Counted from the stretch's first letter, positions 16,451 to 26,052 are shown. The stretch is DNA of 64,000 nt from Brevundimonas diminuta (GCF_022654015.1 NZ_CP073063.1:1302001-1366000); one strand, 5' to 3'. Notes: generated by a model from the letters alone, not told the origin. A program made the numbers and translations.

Positions 16451-16792
16451 TCAGCCCTCGGACCACACCGCCATTTCGGTGCCGGCCGGATCGGCGAAGT
16501 GGAAGCGGCGACCGCCGGGGAAGCTGTAGATCGGTTTCACGATCCGGCCGCCGGCCGCCTCGACCTTGGCCTGCATGGCTTCCAGGTCGTGGGCGTACAG
16601 GATGGGCAGGGGGGTCTTGGTCTGATCGGCCTGATCGGCGTCGAACCCGCCGTCCAGTCCCTGATCGAAGGCCGCATAGGTCGGGCCGTAATCCACGAAC
16701 GTCCAGCCGAACGCTTGGCTGTAGAATTCCTTGATCGCGGGCAGGTTGGCGGCGGGCAGTTCGAGGTAGTCCAGCTTTCCGTCTTCACGCAC
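16451..16792 (-). CDS. VOC family (glyoxalase-like) protein
   Basis: A 113-residue protein if it begins at the GTG at 16790-16792 (VREDGKLDYLELPAANLPAI), which has AGGAG 7 nt upstream; longer readings run into low-complexity sequence. It has one beta-alpha-beta-beta-beta module pair: FYSQAFGWTF, AAFDQGLDGGF, and LYAHDLEAMQAKVEAAGGRIVKPIYSFPGGRRFHFADPAGTEMAVW. This is the pattern of small VOC proteins close to YdfO/CFP30-like enzymes. The substrate is unknown. Confidence 0.82.
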   Translation of the reverse strand: MREDGKLDYLELPAANLPAIKEFYSQAFGWTFVDYGPTYAAFDQGLDGGFDADQADQTKTPLPILYAHDLEAMQAKVEAAGGRIVKPIYSFPGGRRFHFADPAGTEMAVWSEG

Positions 16793-17019
16793 GGTTGATC
16801 TCCTGAGTTGGGCGCCACCGGTCCCTTGTCTTGCACGCGCCCTCGACATGCGCAAACCTGCAAACGGTTCGCAGTTGCAGGAATCGAGCGATGATCGTGA
16901 TGACGACAGGCCTGTCGGCCCTGATGGCCTTGATGCGGTGCGAGGCGCGTCCGGTCGAGCCGCCGCGCAGGCTCGACACCGATCGCACGAGCCCGCGACC
17001 GAACCGACCCAGGCCCTGA

Positions 17020-18105
17020 TCAGCCGACCTGGGCGCGATGCCTCAGATAGGCGTCGGCCAGGACACAGGCGGCCATGGCCTCGACCACCGGCACGGCGCG
17101 CAGGGCGACGCACGGATCGTGACGCCCCTTGGTGCGCAGGTCCGTCTCTTCGCCGTCGCGGGTGATCGTCTGGCGCAGGGTCAGGATGGAGGAAGTCGGC
17201 TTGAACGCCACCCGCGCCGTCACCGGCTGGCCCGTCGAAATTCCGCCCAGCACGCCGCCCGCCTTGTTCGACAGGAAGACCGGCTGTTTGTTCAGGTCCA
17301 GCCGCATCTCGTCGGCGTTCTCTTCGCCGGTCAGTTCGGCGGCCTCGAACCCCGCCCCGATCTCGACCCCCTTGGCCGCATTGATCGACATCAGGGCGGC
17401 GGCCAGCTCGCCGTCCAGCTTGCCGTACAGGGGCGCGCCCCAGCCGGCCGGAACGCCCGTGACCTCCAGCGCGACGACCGCCCCGACCGACGATCCCGCC
17501 TTGCGGATGCCGTCCAGATAGGCCTCCCAGTCGCCCACCACCTCGGTCGAGGCGGCAAACAGCGGATTGCCGTACACGGCGTCGAAGTCGATCTGGTCCG
17601 GTGCTATCCGGTGCGGGCCGATCTGCACCACGCCGGCCCTGATCTTCACGCCGTCGCCCAGCACCTTGCGCGCCACGGCCCCGGCCGCCACGCGGCTGGC
17701 CGTCTCGCGCGCCGAGGATCGACCGCCGCCGCGGTGGTCCCGCACCCCGTATTTGGCCTGATAGGCATAGTCGGCGTGCCCCGGCCGATAGGCGCGGGCG
17801 ATCTCGCCATAGTCCTTGGACCGCTGGTCCTCGTTCTCGATCAGGATCGAGATCGGCGTGCCCGTCGTCACCGGCCCGTCGCCGTCGTCGAACACGCCCG
17901 ACAGAATGCGCGCCGTGTCGCTTTCCTTACGCTGGGTCACGAAACGGCTGCCGCCCGGCTTCCTCTGGTCCAACCACGGCTGAAGGTCCGCCTCGGTCAG
18001 CGGGATCATCGGCGGGCATCCGTCCACGACGCAGCCGATCGCCGGCCCGTGGCTCTCGCCCCAGGTGGTCACGCGAAACAGATGGCCGAAGGTGTTGTGC
18101 GACAT
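17020..18105 (-). CDS. aroC: Chorismate synthase
   Basis: A 361-residue protein starting [20 protein letters not shown], the N-terminal signature, with GCVVDGCPP next. Later come [38 protein letters not shown] and the C-terminal [19 protein letters not shown], both PROSITE-type motifs of the family. It converts EPSP to chorismate using reduced FMN in the last common step of aromatic amino acid synthesis. The DnaJ-like gene ends 10 bp upstream on the same strand, so they may be co-transcribed. Confidence 0.97.
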   Translation of the reverse strand: MSHNTFGHLFRVTTWGESHGPAIGCVVDGCPPMIPLTEADLQPWLDQRKPGGSRFVTQRKESDTARILSGVFDDGDGPVTTGTPISILIENEDQRSKDYGEIARAYRPGHADYAYQAKYGVRDHRGGGRSSARETASRVAAGAVARKVLGDGVKIRAGVVQIGPHRIAPDQIDFDAVYGNPLFAASTEVVGDWEAYLDGIRKAGSSVGAVVALEVTGVPAGWGAPLYGKLDGELAAALMSINAAKGVEIGAGFEAAELTGEENADEMRLDLNKQPVFLSNKAGGVLGGISTGQPVTARVAFKPTSSILTLRQTITRDGEETDLRTKGRHDPCVALRAVPVVEAMAACVLADAYLRHRAQVG

Positions 18106-18114
18106 GGCCCCGAC

Positions 18115-18861
18115 TTAGGCCGCCAGACGCTCCTGCGTCCAGACCCGCGTGAAGCGCACCAGCAGGTCCTCGGCCGCCGAGGGAACATCGGACGACGGCT
18201 CCAGCGTCACGAACAGATGGCCCGCCGGCCGTGATCCGCGCGCGGGCAGGCCCAGGTCCTTCAACCGCACCCGCACCGGCGCGGCCATGTCGGCGGTGAT
18301 CCAGGCCGAGCGCGTGCCGACAGGGGTCTCGATCTCCACCCGCCCGCCGTCGGCCATCAGGCGACGCTCGACGGCCCACGTCATGAACAGGTCGTCGCCG
18401 ACGACCGACAGCCCGTCCTCGGGCCGGATCAGCACCGACAGATAGAGGTCGCTCCCGTCCGCCGCCCCGCGTCTCAGCCGCAGATGATCGCCGCTGCGCA
18501 GGCCCTTGGGCGCCGTGACCCGCACCGTGCGCGCACCCAGCCGGACCTCGACCTGACCCCCGGCCAGGGCCTGCATCGGCGACAGGACCAGAACCGGCGA
18601 CGGCGCAGGCCGCGCGGCTGGCGCCGACAGGGCGGGGCGAGGGGGCTGGTGCGCCTGGATCAGCCGATAGGCCGCGATCACGCGCCGGAACCGCTCGGCG
18701 TCCCCGCCGGTCTGATCCGGCCGCGCCGCCTTCACCGCCGTGCGGAAGGCGGCCTTCAGCGTCGAGGCATCGACATCGCCGCGCACATCCGTTTCCAGGC
18801 CCAGGATCGACAGGGCCTCGCGGACGCCGGACACATCTGAAATCGAAACAGGCGCGCTCAT
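18115..18861 (-). CDS. DnaJ-like protein with degenerate J domain (RPD for HPD)
   Basis: A 248-residue protein. Residues 12-70 look like a J domain ([10 protein letters not shown], then [34 protein letters not shown]), but the HPD motif reads RPD at residues 47-49. A linker follows. Residues 93-245 resemble the DnaJ C-terminal substrate-binding domains ([36 protein letters not shown]). Zinc-finger repeats are absent, as in type II and CbpA proteins. Loss of the HPD His normally ends stimulation of DnaK, so the protein probably works differently or only binds clients. It is divergent from pdxH and upstream of aroC. Confidence 0.75.
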   Translation of the reverse strand: MSAPVSISDVSGVREALSILGLETDVRGDVDASTLKAAFRTAVKAARPDQTGGDAERFRRVIAAYRLIQAHQPPRPALSAPAARPAPSPVLVLSPMQALAGGQVEVRLGARTVRVTAPKGLRSGDHLRLRRGAADGSDLYLSVLIRPEDGLSVVGDDLFMTWAVERRLMADGGRVEIETPVGTRSAWITADMAAPVRVRLKDLGLPARGSRPAGHLFVTLEPSSDVPSAAEDLLVRFTRVWTQERLAA

Positions 18862-18971
18862 GCCGTCACCGTTCGCCCATCAGGGTCAATGGGCGGTTAA
18901 CCTTGACGGCGACACGCCCGTTTTTGACCGCGATCATTTCCAGCCGCGCCTGCACCGACTACATCACTCTC

Positions 18972-19646
18972 ATGACCGCATCCGTGATCCCGCCCAGCCC
19001 GTCGCGTGAGGAATACGCCCGCGACTATGCCGCCGCCCTGGCCGCCAATGGCGACGAGACCATCTTCGACCGGCTCGAACCCATCGGCCTGTTCGTCGAA
19101 TGGCTGGCGGACGCGAGGGCGCACGAGCCGAACGATCCCAACGCCATGACCCTGTCGACCGTCGACGCCGACGGCCTGCCTGATGCGCGGATCGTCCTGC
19201 TGAAGGATGTCGATGCGCGGGGCTTCACCTTCTATTCGAACAGCGAGAGCGCCAAGGGCGTCGAACTGGCTGGTTGCGCGGCGGCCGCGCTAACCTTCCA
19301 CTGGAAATCCCTGCGTCGCCAGGTGCGGGTGCGCGGCGCGGTCGAGCCGGTCACGCCGGCCGAGGCCGACGCCTATTTCGCCAGCCGCGCGCGCGAAAGC
19401 CGCATCGGCGCCTGGGCCTCGGACCAGTCCCGCCCCCTGTCGGATCGCACCGTGCTGGAAGAGGCCGTGGGCCGCGAAACCGCGCGTTTCGATGGTCAGG
19501 AGGTGCCGCGCCCGTCCCACTGGACCGGCTGGCGCGTCGTGCCGCGCTCGGTCGAGTTCTGGCGCGATCGCCCGTTCCGCCTGCATGACCGACTGCGTTT
19601 CGACCGCGACGGCGAGGCCTGGCGCTCGGGCCGTCTCTGGCCCTGA
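18972..19646 (+). CDS. pdxH: Pyridoxamine 5'-phosphate oxidase
   Basis: A 224-residue protein from the ATG at 18972 ([19 protein letters not shown]); an upstream reading would start too close to the divergent gene. FMN-binding segments are present: [49 protein letters not shown] and [14 protein letters not shown]. The C-terminal [27 protein letters not shown] is the family signature. It oxidises pyridoxine or pyridoxamine phosphate to pyridoxal phosphate. It is convergent with queA, 7 bp apart. Confidence 0.96.
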   Translation: MTASVIPPSPSREEYARDYAAALAANGDETIFDRLEPIGLFVEWLADARAHEPNDPNAMTLSTVDADGLPDARIVLLKDVDARGFTFYSNSESAKGVELAGCAAAALTFHWKSLRRQVRVRGAVEPVTPAEADAYFASRARESRIGAWASDQSRPLSDRTVLEEAVGRETARFDGQEVPRPSHWTGWRVVPRSVEFWRDRPFRLHDRLRFDRDGEAWRSGRLWP

Positions 19647-19653
19647 CCCGCGA

Positions 19654-20739
19654 TCAGTCGCGGAACAGCAGCGATCCGTCGCCGTAGGAATAGAAGCGAT
19701 AGCCGTCGGCGACCGCATGGGCATAGGCCGCCTTCATCGTCGCCGTGCCCGCAAAGGCGCTGACCAGCATGAACAGCGTCGATTTCGGCAGGTGGAAGTT
19801 GGTCATCAGCACATCGACCGCCCGGAACCGATAGCCCGGCGTGATGAAGATGGCCGTGTCGCCGTGGAAGGGTTTGATCTCGCCGTCCTCGGCCGTCGCG
19901 CTTTCCAGCAGCCGCAGGGAGGTGGTGCCGACGCAGACGATGCGCCCGCCCTTTGCATGGACGGCGTTCAGGGTGGCGGCGGTTTCAGGCGACACCTCGC
20001 CCCACTCGCTGTGCATCTTGTGGTCGGCCAGGTCGTCGGCCTTGACCGGCAGGAAGGTGCCGGCCCCGACATGCAGCGTCACCGCATGGGTCGAGACGCC
20101 CTTGGCGCGGATGGCGTCCAGCAAGGCAGGGGTGAAATGCAGCCCCGCCGTCGGCGCCGCAACCGACCCGTCATGCTCGGCGAACACGGTCTGATAGTCC
20201 GACCGGTCGCGGTCGTCCTCGGGCCGTTTGGCGGCGATATAGGGCGGCAGGGGCATGACCCCGACATCGCGGATCGCATCGTCCAACGCCGGTCCCGCCA
20301 GGTCGAAGGTCAGGGTGATCAGGCCATCTTCCCCCTTGGCCGTCACCGTGGCGTCCAGCCGCCCCAGGTCGCAGGCGGCGTCGCTCGCGTTTCCGAACCG
20401 GATACGATCCCCCGGCTTGATCCGCTTGCCCGGTTTCATGAAGGCGGACCAGACGTCGGGCGCGTCGCGGTGATGCAGCGTCGCCTCCACCTCGACCGTC
20501 AGGGTTTCGCCCTCGGCCCCGATCCGCTGACGCACGCCCGACAGACGGGCGGGAATGACCCGCGTATCGTTGAACACCAGGGCGTCGCCGGGCTGCAGGA
20601 AGTCTGGCAGATCACGAATGATCCGGTCTTCCAGCGCGCCGCCTTTCACCACCAGCAGCCGTGCGGAATCCCGCGGATCGGCCGGGCGCAACGCAATCCG
20701 GTCTTCGGGCAGGTCGAAATCGAAATCGGCGGTCTTCAT
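19654..20739 (-). CDS. queA: tRNA preQ1(34) S-adenosylmethionine ribosyltransferase-isomerase QueA
   Basis: A 361-residue protein from the ATG at 20737-20739 ([31 protein letters not shown]). The motif [13 protein letters not shown], the PLPPYI segment, the central [19 protein letters not shown] and the C-terminal [19 protein letters not shown] are diagnostic. QueA turns preQ1 in tRNA into epoxyqueuosine using the ribose of SAM. Its usual partner tgt does not follow here. The queC-queE-queD operon lies 11 kb away. Upstream is the TTAGAC repeat block, so the queA promoter should sit close to 20740-20870. Confidence 0.96.
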   Translation of the reverse strand: MKTADFDFDLPEDRIALRPADPRDSARLLVVKGGALEDRIIRDLPDFLQPGDALVFNDTRVIPARLSGVRQRIGAEGETLTVEVEATLHHRDAPDVWSAFMKPGKRIKPGDRIRFGNASDAACDLGRLDATVTAKGEDGLITLTFDLAGPALDDAIRDVGVMPLPPYIAAKRPEDDRDRSDYQTVFAEHDGSVAAPTAGLHFTPALLDAIRAKGVSTHAVTLHVGAGTFLPVKADDLADHKMHSEWGEVSPETAATLNAVHAKGGRIVCVGTTSLRLLESATAEDGEIKPFHGDTAIFITPGYRFRAVDVLMTNFHLPKSTLFMLVSAFAGTATMKAAYAHAVADGYRFYSYGDGSLLFRD

Positions 20740-20849
20740 CGCGCGCTCTATAGGGCGCTCCGACGCGCCGCGCCACGCCGCGGCGTGCTGCCAGCGCATC
20801 GTCGGCGCGCCGCTGTCTGATTTCCAACAGCTTTTCGCGCCCGAACGGC

Positions 20850-21069
20850 GTCTAACCGACCGCGCCCCGGTCGTGTGTTAGACTGGCCGGCGATCTTTGA
20901 CAGCGAAAGTTCAGGCGGAAGGGATGGCGAAATCCCGTCTGCGCCTCACCCGGATGATGGCGCCGGATTAGACGAATTAGACACTTTAGACGGTGAATTC
21001 CCGTCCGTGGCCCAAGGCTCCACCGTCGCGAGATTAGACGAATTAGACTCTTTAGACGGTAAATTCCCG
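20850..21069. repeat. TTAGAC tandem repeat block, 66-bp unit, in the queA-dadA gap
   Basis: The 343-bp gap 20740-21082 contains an ordered repeat. A 37-bp core (20967-21003 and 21033-21069) recurs exactly 66 bp apart with only two mismatches. Each core holds TTAGAC three times at 9-bp spacing, then GACGGT(G/A)AATTCCCG. A weaker third match to the unit begins at 20923 (GATGGCGAAATCCCGTC). A further TTAGAC is at 20878 and an inverted GTCTAA at 20850. The local sequence is much richer in A and T than its neighbours. Both strands are open across it, but I see no support for a protein. Confidence 0.8.
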
Positions 21070-21082
21070 CCGACGTCTGATC

Positions 21083-22369
21083 TCAGCTGTAGCCCGGCGC
21101 GAACGCCCCGGCCCAGGCGCCATAGCGGTTCAGCGACAGGTCGCGGGTCTCGATCTCGGGCGCCTTGCCGTCGACCATGTCGGCCAGAACCCGCGCCGAG
21201 CCGCACGCCATGGTCCAGCCCAGGGTGCCGTGGCCGGTGTTAAGATAAAGCCCCGGAACCTTGGTCGCGCCGATCACCGGCGTGCCGTCCGGCGTCATGG
21301 GGCGCAGGCCCGACCAGTAGCTGGCGCCCGCCAGATCGCCGCCGCCCGGGAACAGGCTGCCGACCGAATGGGCCAAGGTCTCGCGACGGACGGCGGGCAG
21401 GGTGTTGTTGTATCCTGACAGCTCGGCCATGCCGCCCACGCGGATGCGATCGCCCAGGCGCGTGATCGCCACCTTGTAGCTCTCGTCCATGACGGTGGAG
21501 ACGGGCGCCCGGTCTTCGTTCACGATCTTGGCCGTGATCGAATAGCCCTTTACCGGATAGACCGGCAGATCCAGCCCCAGCGGCTTGGCCATCATCGGCG
21601 AATAGGAGCCGAGTGCCAGGATGACCAGATCGGCCGTCAGGGCGCCCTTGCTGGTCAGGGCGCCGGTCGCGCGACCGTCCGTCATCGTGATCGACTGGAT
21701 GTCGGTTCCGGTGTGGAAGACCACGCCGCGCTCCGCCGCCAGCTTGGCCAGGGCGTTGGTGAAAAGGAAGCAGTCGCCGGTCTCGTCATGCGGCAGACGC
21801 AGACCCCCGACGAAATCGACATCGGAGGCGGCCAGGCCCGGCTCGGCCCCGATACAGCCCGCGCGGTCCAGAACCTCGCACGGCACGCCGGCGGCCTTCA
21901 GCACATCGACGTCCTTGTGCACGTCGGCCAGCTGCTTTTCCGTGCGGAACAGTTGCAGCGTGCCCTGCTGGCGACCGTCGTAGGTGATGCCGGTCTCGCG
22001 GCGCAGCAGGTCGATCTGGTCGCGGCTGTATTCGGCCAGACGCACCATCCGGCTCTTGTTCAGCGCATAGCGGTCGTGGGTGCAGTTGCGCAGCATGGCG
22101 ACGGTCCAGCGCACCATGGCCATGTCCAGACGCGGCCGCACGATCAGGGGCGCGTGGCGCATCAGCAGCCACTTCATCGCCTTGACCGGGATCGACGGAG
22201 CAGCCCACGGCGCGGAATAGCCCGGCGAGATCTGCGCGGCGTTGGCGAAGCTGGTCTCCAGCGCCGGACCGGCCTGCCGATCCACGACCGTGACCTCGTG
22301 CCCCGCCTGGCTGAGATACCAGGCGGTGGTGACGCCGATGACGCCCGATCCAAGCACCAGAACCCGCAT
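21083..22369 (-). CDS. dadA: D-amino acid dehydrogenase, small subunit type
   Basis: A 428-residue FAD protein starting [32 protein letters not shown], a GxGxxG dinucleotide-binding fold. [21 protein letters not shown] and [48 protein letters not shown] are the typical DadA motifs. The enzyme deaminates D-amino acids oxidatively, D-alanine first, passing electrons to the respiratory chain at the inner membrane. A divergent Lrp-type regulator with phased repeats in between makes amino-acid control likely. No alanine racemase is adjacent. Confidence 0.94.
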   Translation of the reverse strand: MRVLVLGSGVIGVTTAWYLSQAGHEVTVVDRQAGPALETSFANAAQISPGYSAPWAAPSIPVKAMKWLLMRHAPLIVRPRLDMAMVRWTVAMLRNCTHDRYALNKSRMVRLAEYSRDQIDLLRRETGITYDGRQQGTLQLFRTEKQLADVHKDVDVLKAAGVPCEVLDRAGCIGAEPGLAASDVDFVGGLRLPHDETGDCFLFTNALAKLAAERGVVFHTGTDIQSITMTDGRATGALTSKGALTADLVILALGSYSPMMAKPLGLDLPVYPVKGYSITAKIVNEDRAPVSTVMDESYKVAITRLGDRIRVGGMAELSGYNNTLPAVRRETLAHSVGSLFPGGGDLAGASYWSGLRPMTPDGTPVIGATKVPGLYLNTGHGTLGWTMACGSARVLADMVDGKAPEIETRDLSLNRYGAWAGAFAPGYS

Positions 22370-22442
22370 GTGACGTTTCCAAGCTCAATGTTGTTATTCG
22401 CCGCAAGCTAGCGCCGCATGGATCGACGATCCTGCCTGTTTG

Positions 22443-22490
22443 CGCAATGATCGGTCGCTGATAGAAGTCTGACGCAATAATCTGCGGCTG
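22443..22490. promoter_or_regulatory. Phased direct repeats between dadA and lrp, candidate Lrp operator
   Basis: CGCAATGATCGGTCGCTG (22443-22460) and CGCAATAATCTGCGGCTG (22473-22490) match at 14 of 18 positions and start exactly 30 bp apart, close to three helical turns. They lie between the two divergent start codons and immediately upstream of the regulator. Lrp-family proteins bind such phased sites as oligomers. Confidence 0.45.
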
Positions 22491-22504
22491 AACGGCGGAA
22501 ACTT

Positions 22505-22954
22505 GTGTCCCTGCTCGATCCTCTCGACCAACGCCTCCTTCAACGCCTCCGCGCCGACGGGCGCATCAGCAATGCAGGCCTGGCCTCCGCCGTCGGTCTG
22601 TCGCCTTCCGCCTGCCTGCGGCGGGTGCGGCGGCTGGAAGAACGCGGGGTGATCCGGGGCTATGCCGCCGTCCTGGCCAACGACAGCGACGACGGCGTCG
22701 TCGCCTATGTCGAGATCACGCTGGAGAAGCAGACCGACGACCACATGCGCCGGTTCGAGGCGGCCGTCCGCAACCACCCGGAAATCCGCGACTGCTATCT
22801 GATGGCGGGCGAGGCCGACTACATTGTCCGCGCCGTGGCGCCCGACATCGCCGCCTATGAGGTGATCCACAAGGACGTCCTGTCGCGCCTGCCGGGGGTG
22901 TCGCGCATCCACTCCAGCCTGGCGATCCGCAACGTCCTGGCGGCGCGCGGCTGA
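22505..22954 (+). CDS. Lrp/AsnC family transcriptional regulator
   Basis: A 149-residue protein starting at GTG (22505). The N-terminal winged helix-turn-helix reads LLDPLDQRLLQRLRADGRISNAGLASAVGLSPSACLRRVRRLEERGVIRGY. The C-terminal RAM domain reads VVAYVEITLEKQTDDHMRRFEAAVRNHPEIRDCYLMAGEADYIVRAV. It is divergent from dadA, the arrangement seen for Lrp-like activators of D-alanine catabolism, so dadA is the likely target and an amino acid such as alanine the likely effector. Confidence 0.92.
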   Translation: MSLLDPLDQRLLQRLRADGRISNAGLASAVGLSPSACLRRVRRLEERGVIRGYAAVLANDSDDGVVAYVEITLEKQTDDHMRRFEAAVRNHPEIRDCYLMAGEADYIVRAVAPDIAAYEVIHKDVLSRLPGVSRIHSSLAIRNVLAARG

Positions 22955-22995
22955 AACGGGCTGAACCTTCCGCCCCGGTCGGGTGTTGTGGCGGC

Positions 22996-23472
22996 ATGAA
23001 AGCCCTCGACCTCCTTCCGTCCGCCCTGATCGGCGCCGTCGCCAGCGCCCGTTCCATGACACCGATGGCGGCCCTCGCCGCCGCCGAACTGGCGCACAAG
23101 CCCTTGCCCGGCCGCGTCTTCCTTCTGAACCGGCCGCTGTTCAAGTTCGGCGCCCTGGCCATGGGCGTCGGCGAACTGCTGGGCGATAAGATGAAGACCG
23201 CCCCCGATCGCACCGTCTTCCTGGGCCTGTTGGCGCGGGTTATGAGCGCGGGCATCGCCGGCGCCGCCCTGGCCACGCGTGGCAAGGAGAACCTGGGCGC
23301 CGGCCTGGCGGTCGGCACGGCCGTGCCGCTGGCCTATCTGACCCTCTCGGGGCGCAAGAAGGCGATGGCCCGCATCGGCCAGACCAAGAGCGGCCTGATC
23401 GAGGACGCCCTGATCGTCGGCGCCGGCGCCTTGGTCGTCGGTCTGACCGTCTCGCGGTTCAACCGCCGCTAG
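22996..23472 (+). CDS. DUF4126 family membrane protein
   Basis: A 158-residue protein with a hydrophobic first helix (LLPSALIGAVASARSMTPMAALAAAE). The start LIGAVASARSMTPMA is typical of DUF4126. Further apolar stretches run over about residues 70-118 and 133-150. The C-terminus is basic (SRFNRR). The function is unknown. It follows the Lrp regulator by 41 bp and precedes ridA by 61 bp on the same strand, but nothing ties it to amino acid metabolism. Confidence 0.7.
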   Translation: MKALDLLPSALIGAVASARSMTPMAALAAAELAHKPLPGRVFLLNRPLFKFGALAMGVGELLGDKMKTAPDRTVFLGLLARVMSAGIAGAALATRGKENLGAGLAVGTAVPLAYLTLSGRKKAMARIGQTKSGLIEDALIVGAGALVVGLTVSRFNRR

Positions 23473-23533
23473 CCGCTCGACAGCCGGGCCCCGGCGGCGA
23501 TAGGTGAGGGACGTTTTCGAAGGACCCCCGCCC

Positions 23534-23878
23534 ATGATCACCCGCATCCAGCCCGGCGCCCGCATGAGCGAGGCCGTCGTCCACGGCGACACCATCTATC
23601 TGTCGGGCCAGGTCGGCGAACCCGGCGACGACGTGGCGACGCAGACCCGAACGGCGCTGGCCGAGATCGAGGCGCTGCTGGCCGAGGCCGGCAGCGACAA
23701 GTCCAAGATCCTGATGGCCCAGATCTGGCTGGCGGATATCGCCGACTTCGAGGCGATGAACAGCGTCTGGGACGCCTGGGTCGACACCTCCAACCCGCCG
23801 GCCCGCGCCACCGGCGAAAGCCGGCTGGCGTCGCCCGACTATAAGGTCGAGATCATCGTAATCGCCGCCAAAGCCTGA
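23534..23878 (+). CDS. RidA family (YjgF/YER057c/UK114) enamine/imine deaminase
   Basis: A 114-residue protein from the ATG at 23534 (MITRIQPGARMSEAVVHGDTIYLSGQVG). The family pattern continues: VATQTRTALAEIEALLAEAGSDKSKILMAQIWLADIADFEAMNSVWDAWV, then NPPARATGESRLASPDYKVEIIVIAA, with the substrate-binding Arg in PPARATGE and a Glu in KVEI. RidA proteins hydrolyse reactive enamines and imines made by PLP and flavin enzymes. Nearby dadA makes such imines, so a supporting role is plausible. The sequence is nearer YoaB/RutC-like subgroups than canonical RidA. Confidence 0.88.
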   Translation: MITRIQPGARMSEAVVHGDTIYLSGQVGEPGDDVATQTRTALAEIEALLAEAGSDKSKILMAQIWLADIADFEAMNSVWDAWVDTSNPPARATGESRLASPDYKVEIIVIAAKA

Positions 23879-23919
23879 TCACGGTTGACCGGGCGGGATG
23901 CAGACTGCAAACCGCCGCC

Positions 23920-25602
23920 ATGCTTCAGAACCTCGAAACCCTCGCCCGCGAGGCCAAGTCCTGGCCCTTCGAACAAGCCCGCAACCTGCTGGCCCACGTT
24001 CTGAAGAAACGGCTGGGCGAGACCGAACGAGCCGAAGCGCGCGCCCTGATCGACGCCGGCAAGGCGGATGAAGCCTTGGCAGCCTTTCCCGCCTTGCAGC
24101 GCCCGGTGATCCTTGAGACCGGCTATGGCCCATCGGGCCTGCCACACATGGGCACCTTCGGCGAGGTCGCCCGCACGACCATGGTGCGCAACGCCTTTAG
24201 CGCGCTGACCGGCGACCACTGGCCCACGCGCCTGATCGCCTTCTCCGACGACATGGACGGCCTACGCAAGGTGCCGGAAGGCGTGCCGAACCCGGAGATG
24301 CTGCGCGAGGACCTGCATCTGTCCCTGACGCGGGTGCGCGATCCCTTCGGCACCCACGACAGCTTCGGCGCGCACAACAACGCCCGCCTGCGCGCCTTCC
24401 TCGACAGCTTCGGCTTCGACTACGAGTTCATGTCCTCGACCGAGACCTACAGGTCGGGCCGGTTCGACGCGACGCTGCTGACGCTTCTGGAACGGTTCGA
24501 CGCGGTCCAGGCCATCATGCTGCCGACCCTGGGCGAGGAGCGCCGCGCCACCTATTCGCCCTTCCTGCCCGTCAGCCCGATCACCGGCCATGTGCTGCAG
24601 GTCCCGACCCTGGCGCGTAACGTCGAAAAGGGCACGATCACCTTCGAAGACCCCGCCGGCGAGCCGGGCAACCGCACCGAGGTGCCGGTCACGGGCGGCC
24701 ATGTGAAGCTGCAATGGAAGCCCGACTGGGCCATGCGCTGGGTCGCGCTGGACATCGACTACGAGATGTCGGGCAAGGACCTGATCGAGAGCGTGCGCGA
24801 AAGCTCCAAGGTCTGCCGCGCCATGGGCGGCACCCCGCCCGAAGGTTTCAACTACGAGCTCTTCCTCGACATCGAGGGCAAGAAGATCTCCAAGTCCAAG
24901 GGCAACGGCCTGACGATGGACGAGTGGCTGCGCTACGGCACGCCCGAGAGCCTGTCGTGGTACATGTTCCAGTCGCCGAAGTCGGCCAAGAGCCTGCACT
25001 TCAACGTCATTCCGCGCGCCATCGACGACTATCTGGCCTTCATCGAAAGCTACAAGACCCAGGAGCCGGCCAAGCGGATCGACAACGCCGTCTGGTCGAT
25101 CCATGCGGGCGATCCGCCGACCCACACGTCGCCGGTGTCCTTCGCCCTGCTGCTGAACCTGGTCGGCGTGGCCAACGCCTCGACCAAGGACCAGCTGTGG
25201 GCCTATTTCGCCAAATACCTGCCTGACGCGACGCCGCAGAACGAGCCGCTGCTGGACCGGCTGATGGACCACGCGCTGAACTACTACGAGGACTTCGTGA
25301 AGCCCTCGAAGTCCTATCGCCTGCCGGACGACAAGGAAAAGGCGGCCCTGCTGGACCTGGCCGAACGGCTGAAGGCCCTGCCGGCCGACACCACCGACGG
25401 CGAACTGATCCAGAACGAGGTCTATGCCGTCGGCAAGGCCCACGCATTCGAGCCGCTGCGAGCCTGGTTCGGCGCGCTCTATGAGGTGCTGCTGGGCGCC
25501 AGCCAAGGGCCGCGCTTTGGTTCGTTCGCCGCCATCTACGGCCTGCCGCAGACGATCGCCCTGATCGAAGCGGGCGCAAACGGAGAACTGGCGCAACCTT
25601 GA
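23920..25602 (+). CDS. lysK: Lysyl-tRNA synthetase, class I
   Basis: A 560-residue protein of the class I type, unlike the class II LysRS of most bacteria. The HIGH-equivalent reads GPSGLPHMGTFGE (about residues 69-81). The KMSKS-equivalent is KKISKSKGNGL. RTTMVRNAF and YSPFLPVSPITGHVLQVP fit the family. It charges tRNA-Lys in the cytoplasm. Class I LysRS is widespread in alphaproteobacteria and archaea. An imperfect hairpin with AACCTTGA pairing to TCAGGGTT sits at its 3' end and may help termination. Confidence 0.95.
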   Translation: MLQNLETLAREAKSWPFEQARNLLAHVLKKRLGETERAEARALIDAGKADEALAAFPALQRPVILETGYGPSGLPHMGTFGEVARTTMVRNAFSALTGDHWPTRLIAFSDDMDGLRKVPEGVPNPEMLREDLHLSLTRVRDPFGTHDSFGAHNNARLRAFLDSFGFDYEFMSSTETYRSGRFDATLLTLLERFDAVQAIMLPTLGEERRATYSPFLPVSPITGHVLQVPTLARNVEKGTITFEDPAGEPGNRTEVPVTGGHVKLQWKPDWAMRWVALDIDYEMSGKDLIESVRESSKVCRAMGGTPPEGFNYELFLDIEGKKISKSKGNGLTMDEWLRYGTPESLSWYMFQSPKSAKSLHFNVIPRAIDDYLAFIESYKTQEPAKRIDNAVWSIHAGDPPTHTSPVSFALLLNLVGVANASTKDQLWAYFAKYLPDATPQNEPLLDRLMDHALNYYEDFVKPSKSYRLPDDKEKAALLDLAERLKALPADTTDGELIQNEVYAVGKAHAFEPLRAWFGALYEVLLGASQGPRFGSFAAIYGLPQTIALIEAGANGELAQP

Positions 25603-25662
25603 CCTTGCGTCAGGGTTGTTGCGTGATGCCAGCCTGAGGGGACGTAGCCGGGGGAGGCGAGG

Positions 25663-26052
25663 TTGCGTTACGAGATCGACGAGGCGAACAGGGTCCTGAT
25701 GCTCGACCTGGTCTCGGCCGGGTCAGCCGACCGCGTGCTGAAAGCGACGGTCGATCTGATCACGCAAAGGCCCGAGCTCTGCAGCTGGGACTGGATCGTC
25801 GAATGCGAACCCATGACGGACGACGCCACCGTCCAGCATTTGGCGAAGCTGGCTGAGGCTTGGGGGCCGCCACCATCCGTCGAGGCGGTGACGGTTTTCG
25901 TGACAAACGACCGCATGCTTCATCTGTGGGCGCGCGTGCTGGACTTCCAGTTCGTGCGCCGGAAACACTTCATCGAACGAGACATCGATATCGCAAGACG
26001 ATTTGTCGCCCGCCGCCAGTCTGCGCGCATAGCCAAGATGAACGGAAAATAA
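25663..26052 (+). CDS. Conserved-looking protein of unknown function
   Basis: A 129-residue protein starting at TTG (25663), with GGGGGAGG about 6 nt upstream, which decides the start. The sequence LRYEIDEANRVLMLDLVSAGSADRVLKATVDLITQRPELCSWDWIVECEPMT has the alternating strands and helices of STAS or SpoIIAA-like folds, followed by FVTNDRMLHLWARVLDFQFVRRKHFIERD. I do not recognise the family. There is no signal peptide and it is probably cytoplasmic. It sits between lysK and an envelope protein without clear operon links. Confidence 0.65.
   Translation: MRYEIDEANRVLMLDLVSAGSADRVLKATVDLITQRPELCSWDWIVECEPMTDDATVQHLAKLAEAWGPPPSVEAVTVFVTNDRMLHLWARVLDFQFVRRKHFIERDIDIARRFVARRQSARIAKMNGK

Noticed and set aside
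16891..17019. 42-codon plus-strand reading with a hydrophobic start between the VOC gene and aroC
   Set aside because: Its tail is Arg/Pro-rich shadow-like sequence, there is no lipobox or ribosome site, and it ends against aroC. The 227-bp gap otherwise shows nothing I can name.
20923..21069. CRISPR array
   Set aside because: Only two to three units, spacers not of uniform unrelated sequence, and no cas genes nearby.
20875..21243. Plus-strand 122-codon reading through the TTAGAC repeats (LDELDTLDGEF-type repeats)
   Set aside because: It runs antisense into dadA, has no Shine-Dalgarno, and the open frame follows from a repeat unit of 66 bp with no stops. The opposite strand is open for the same reason.
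24262..25596. 444-codon minus-strand reading opposite lysK
   Set aside because: Antisense to a complete class I lysyl-tRNA synthetase, with no recognisable domain.
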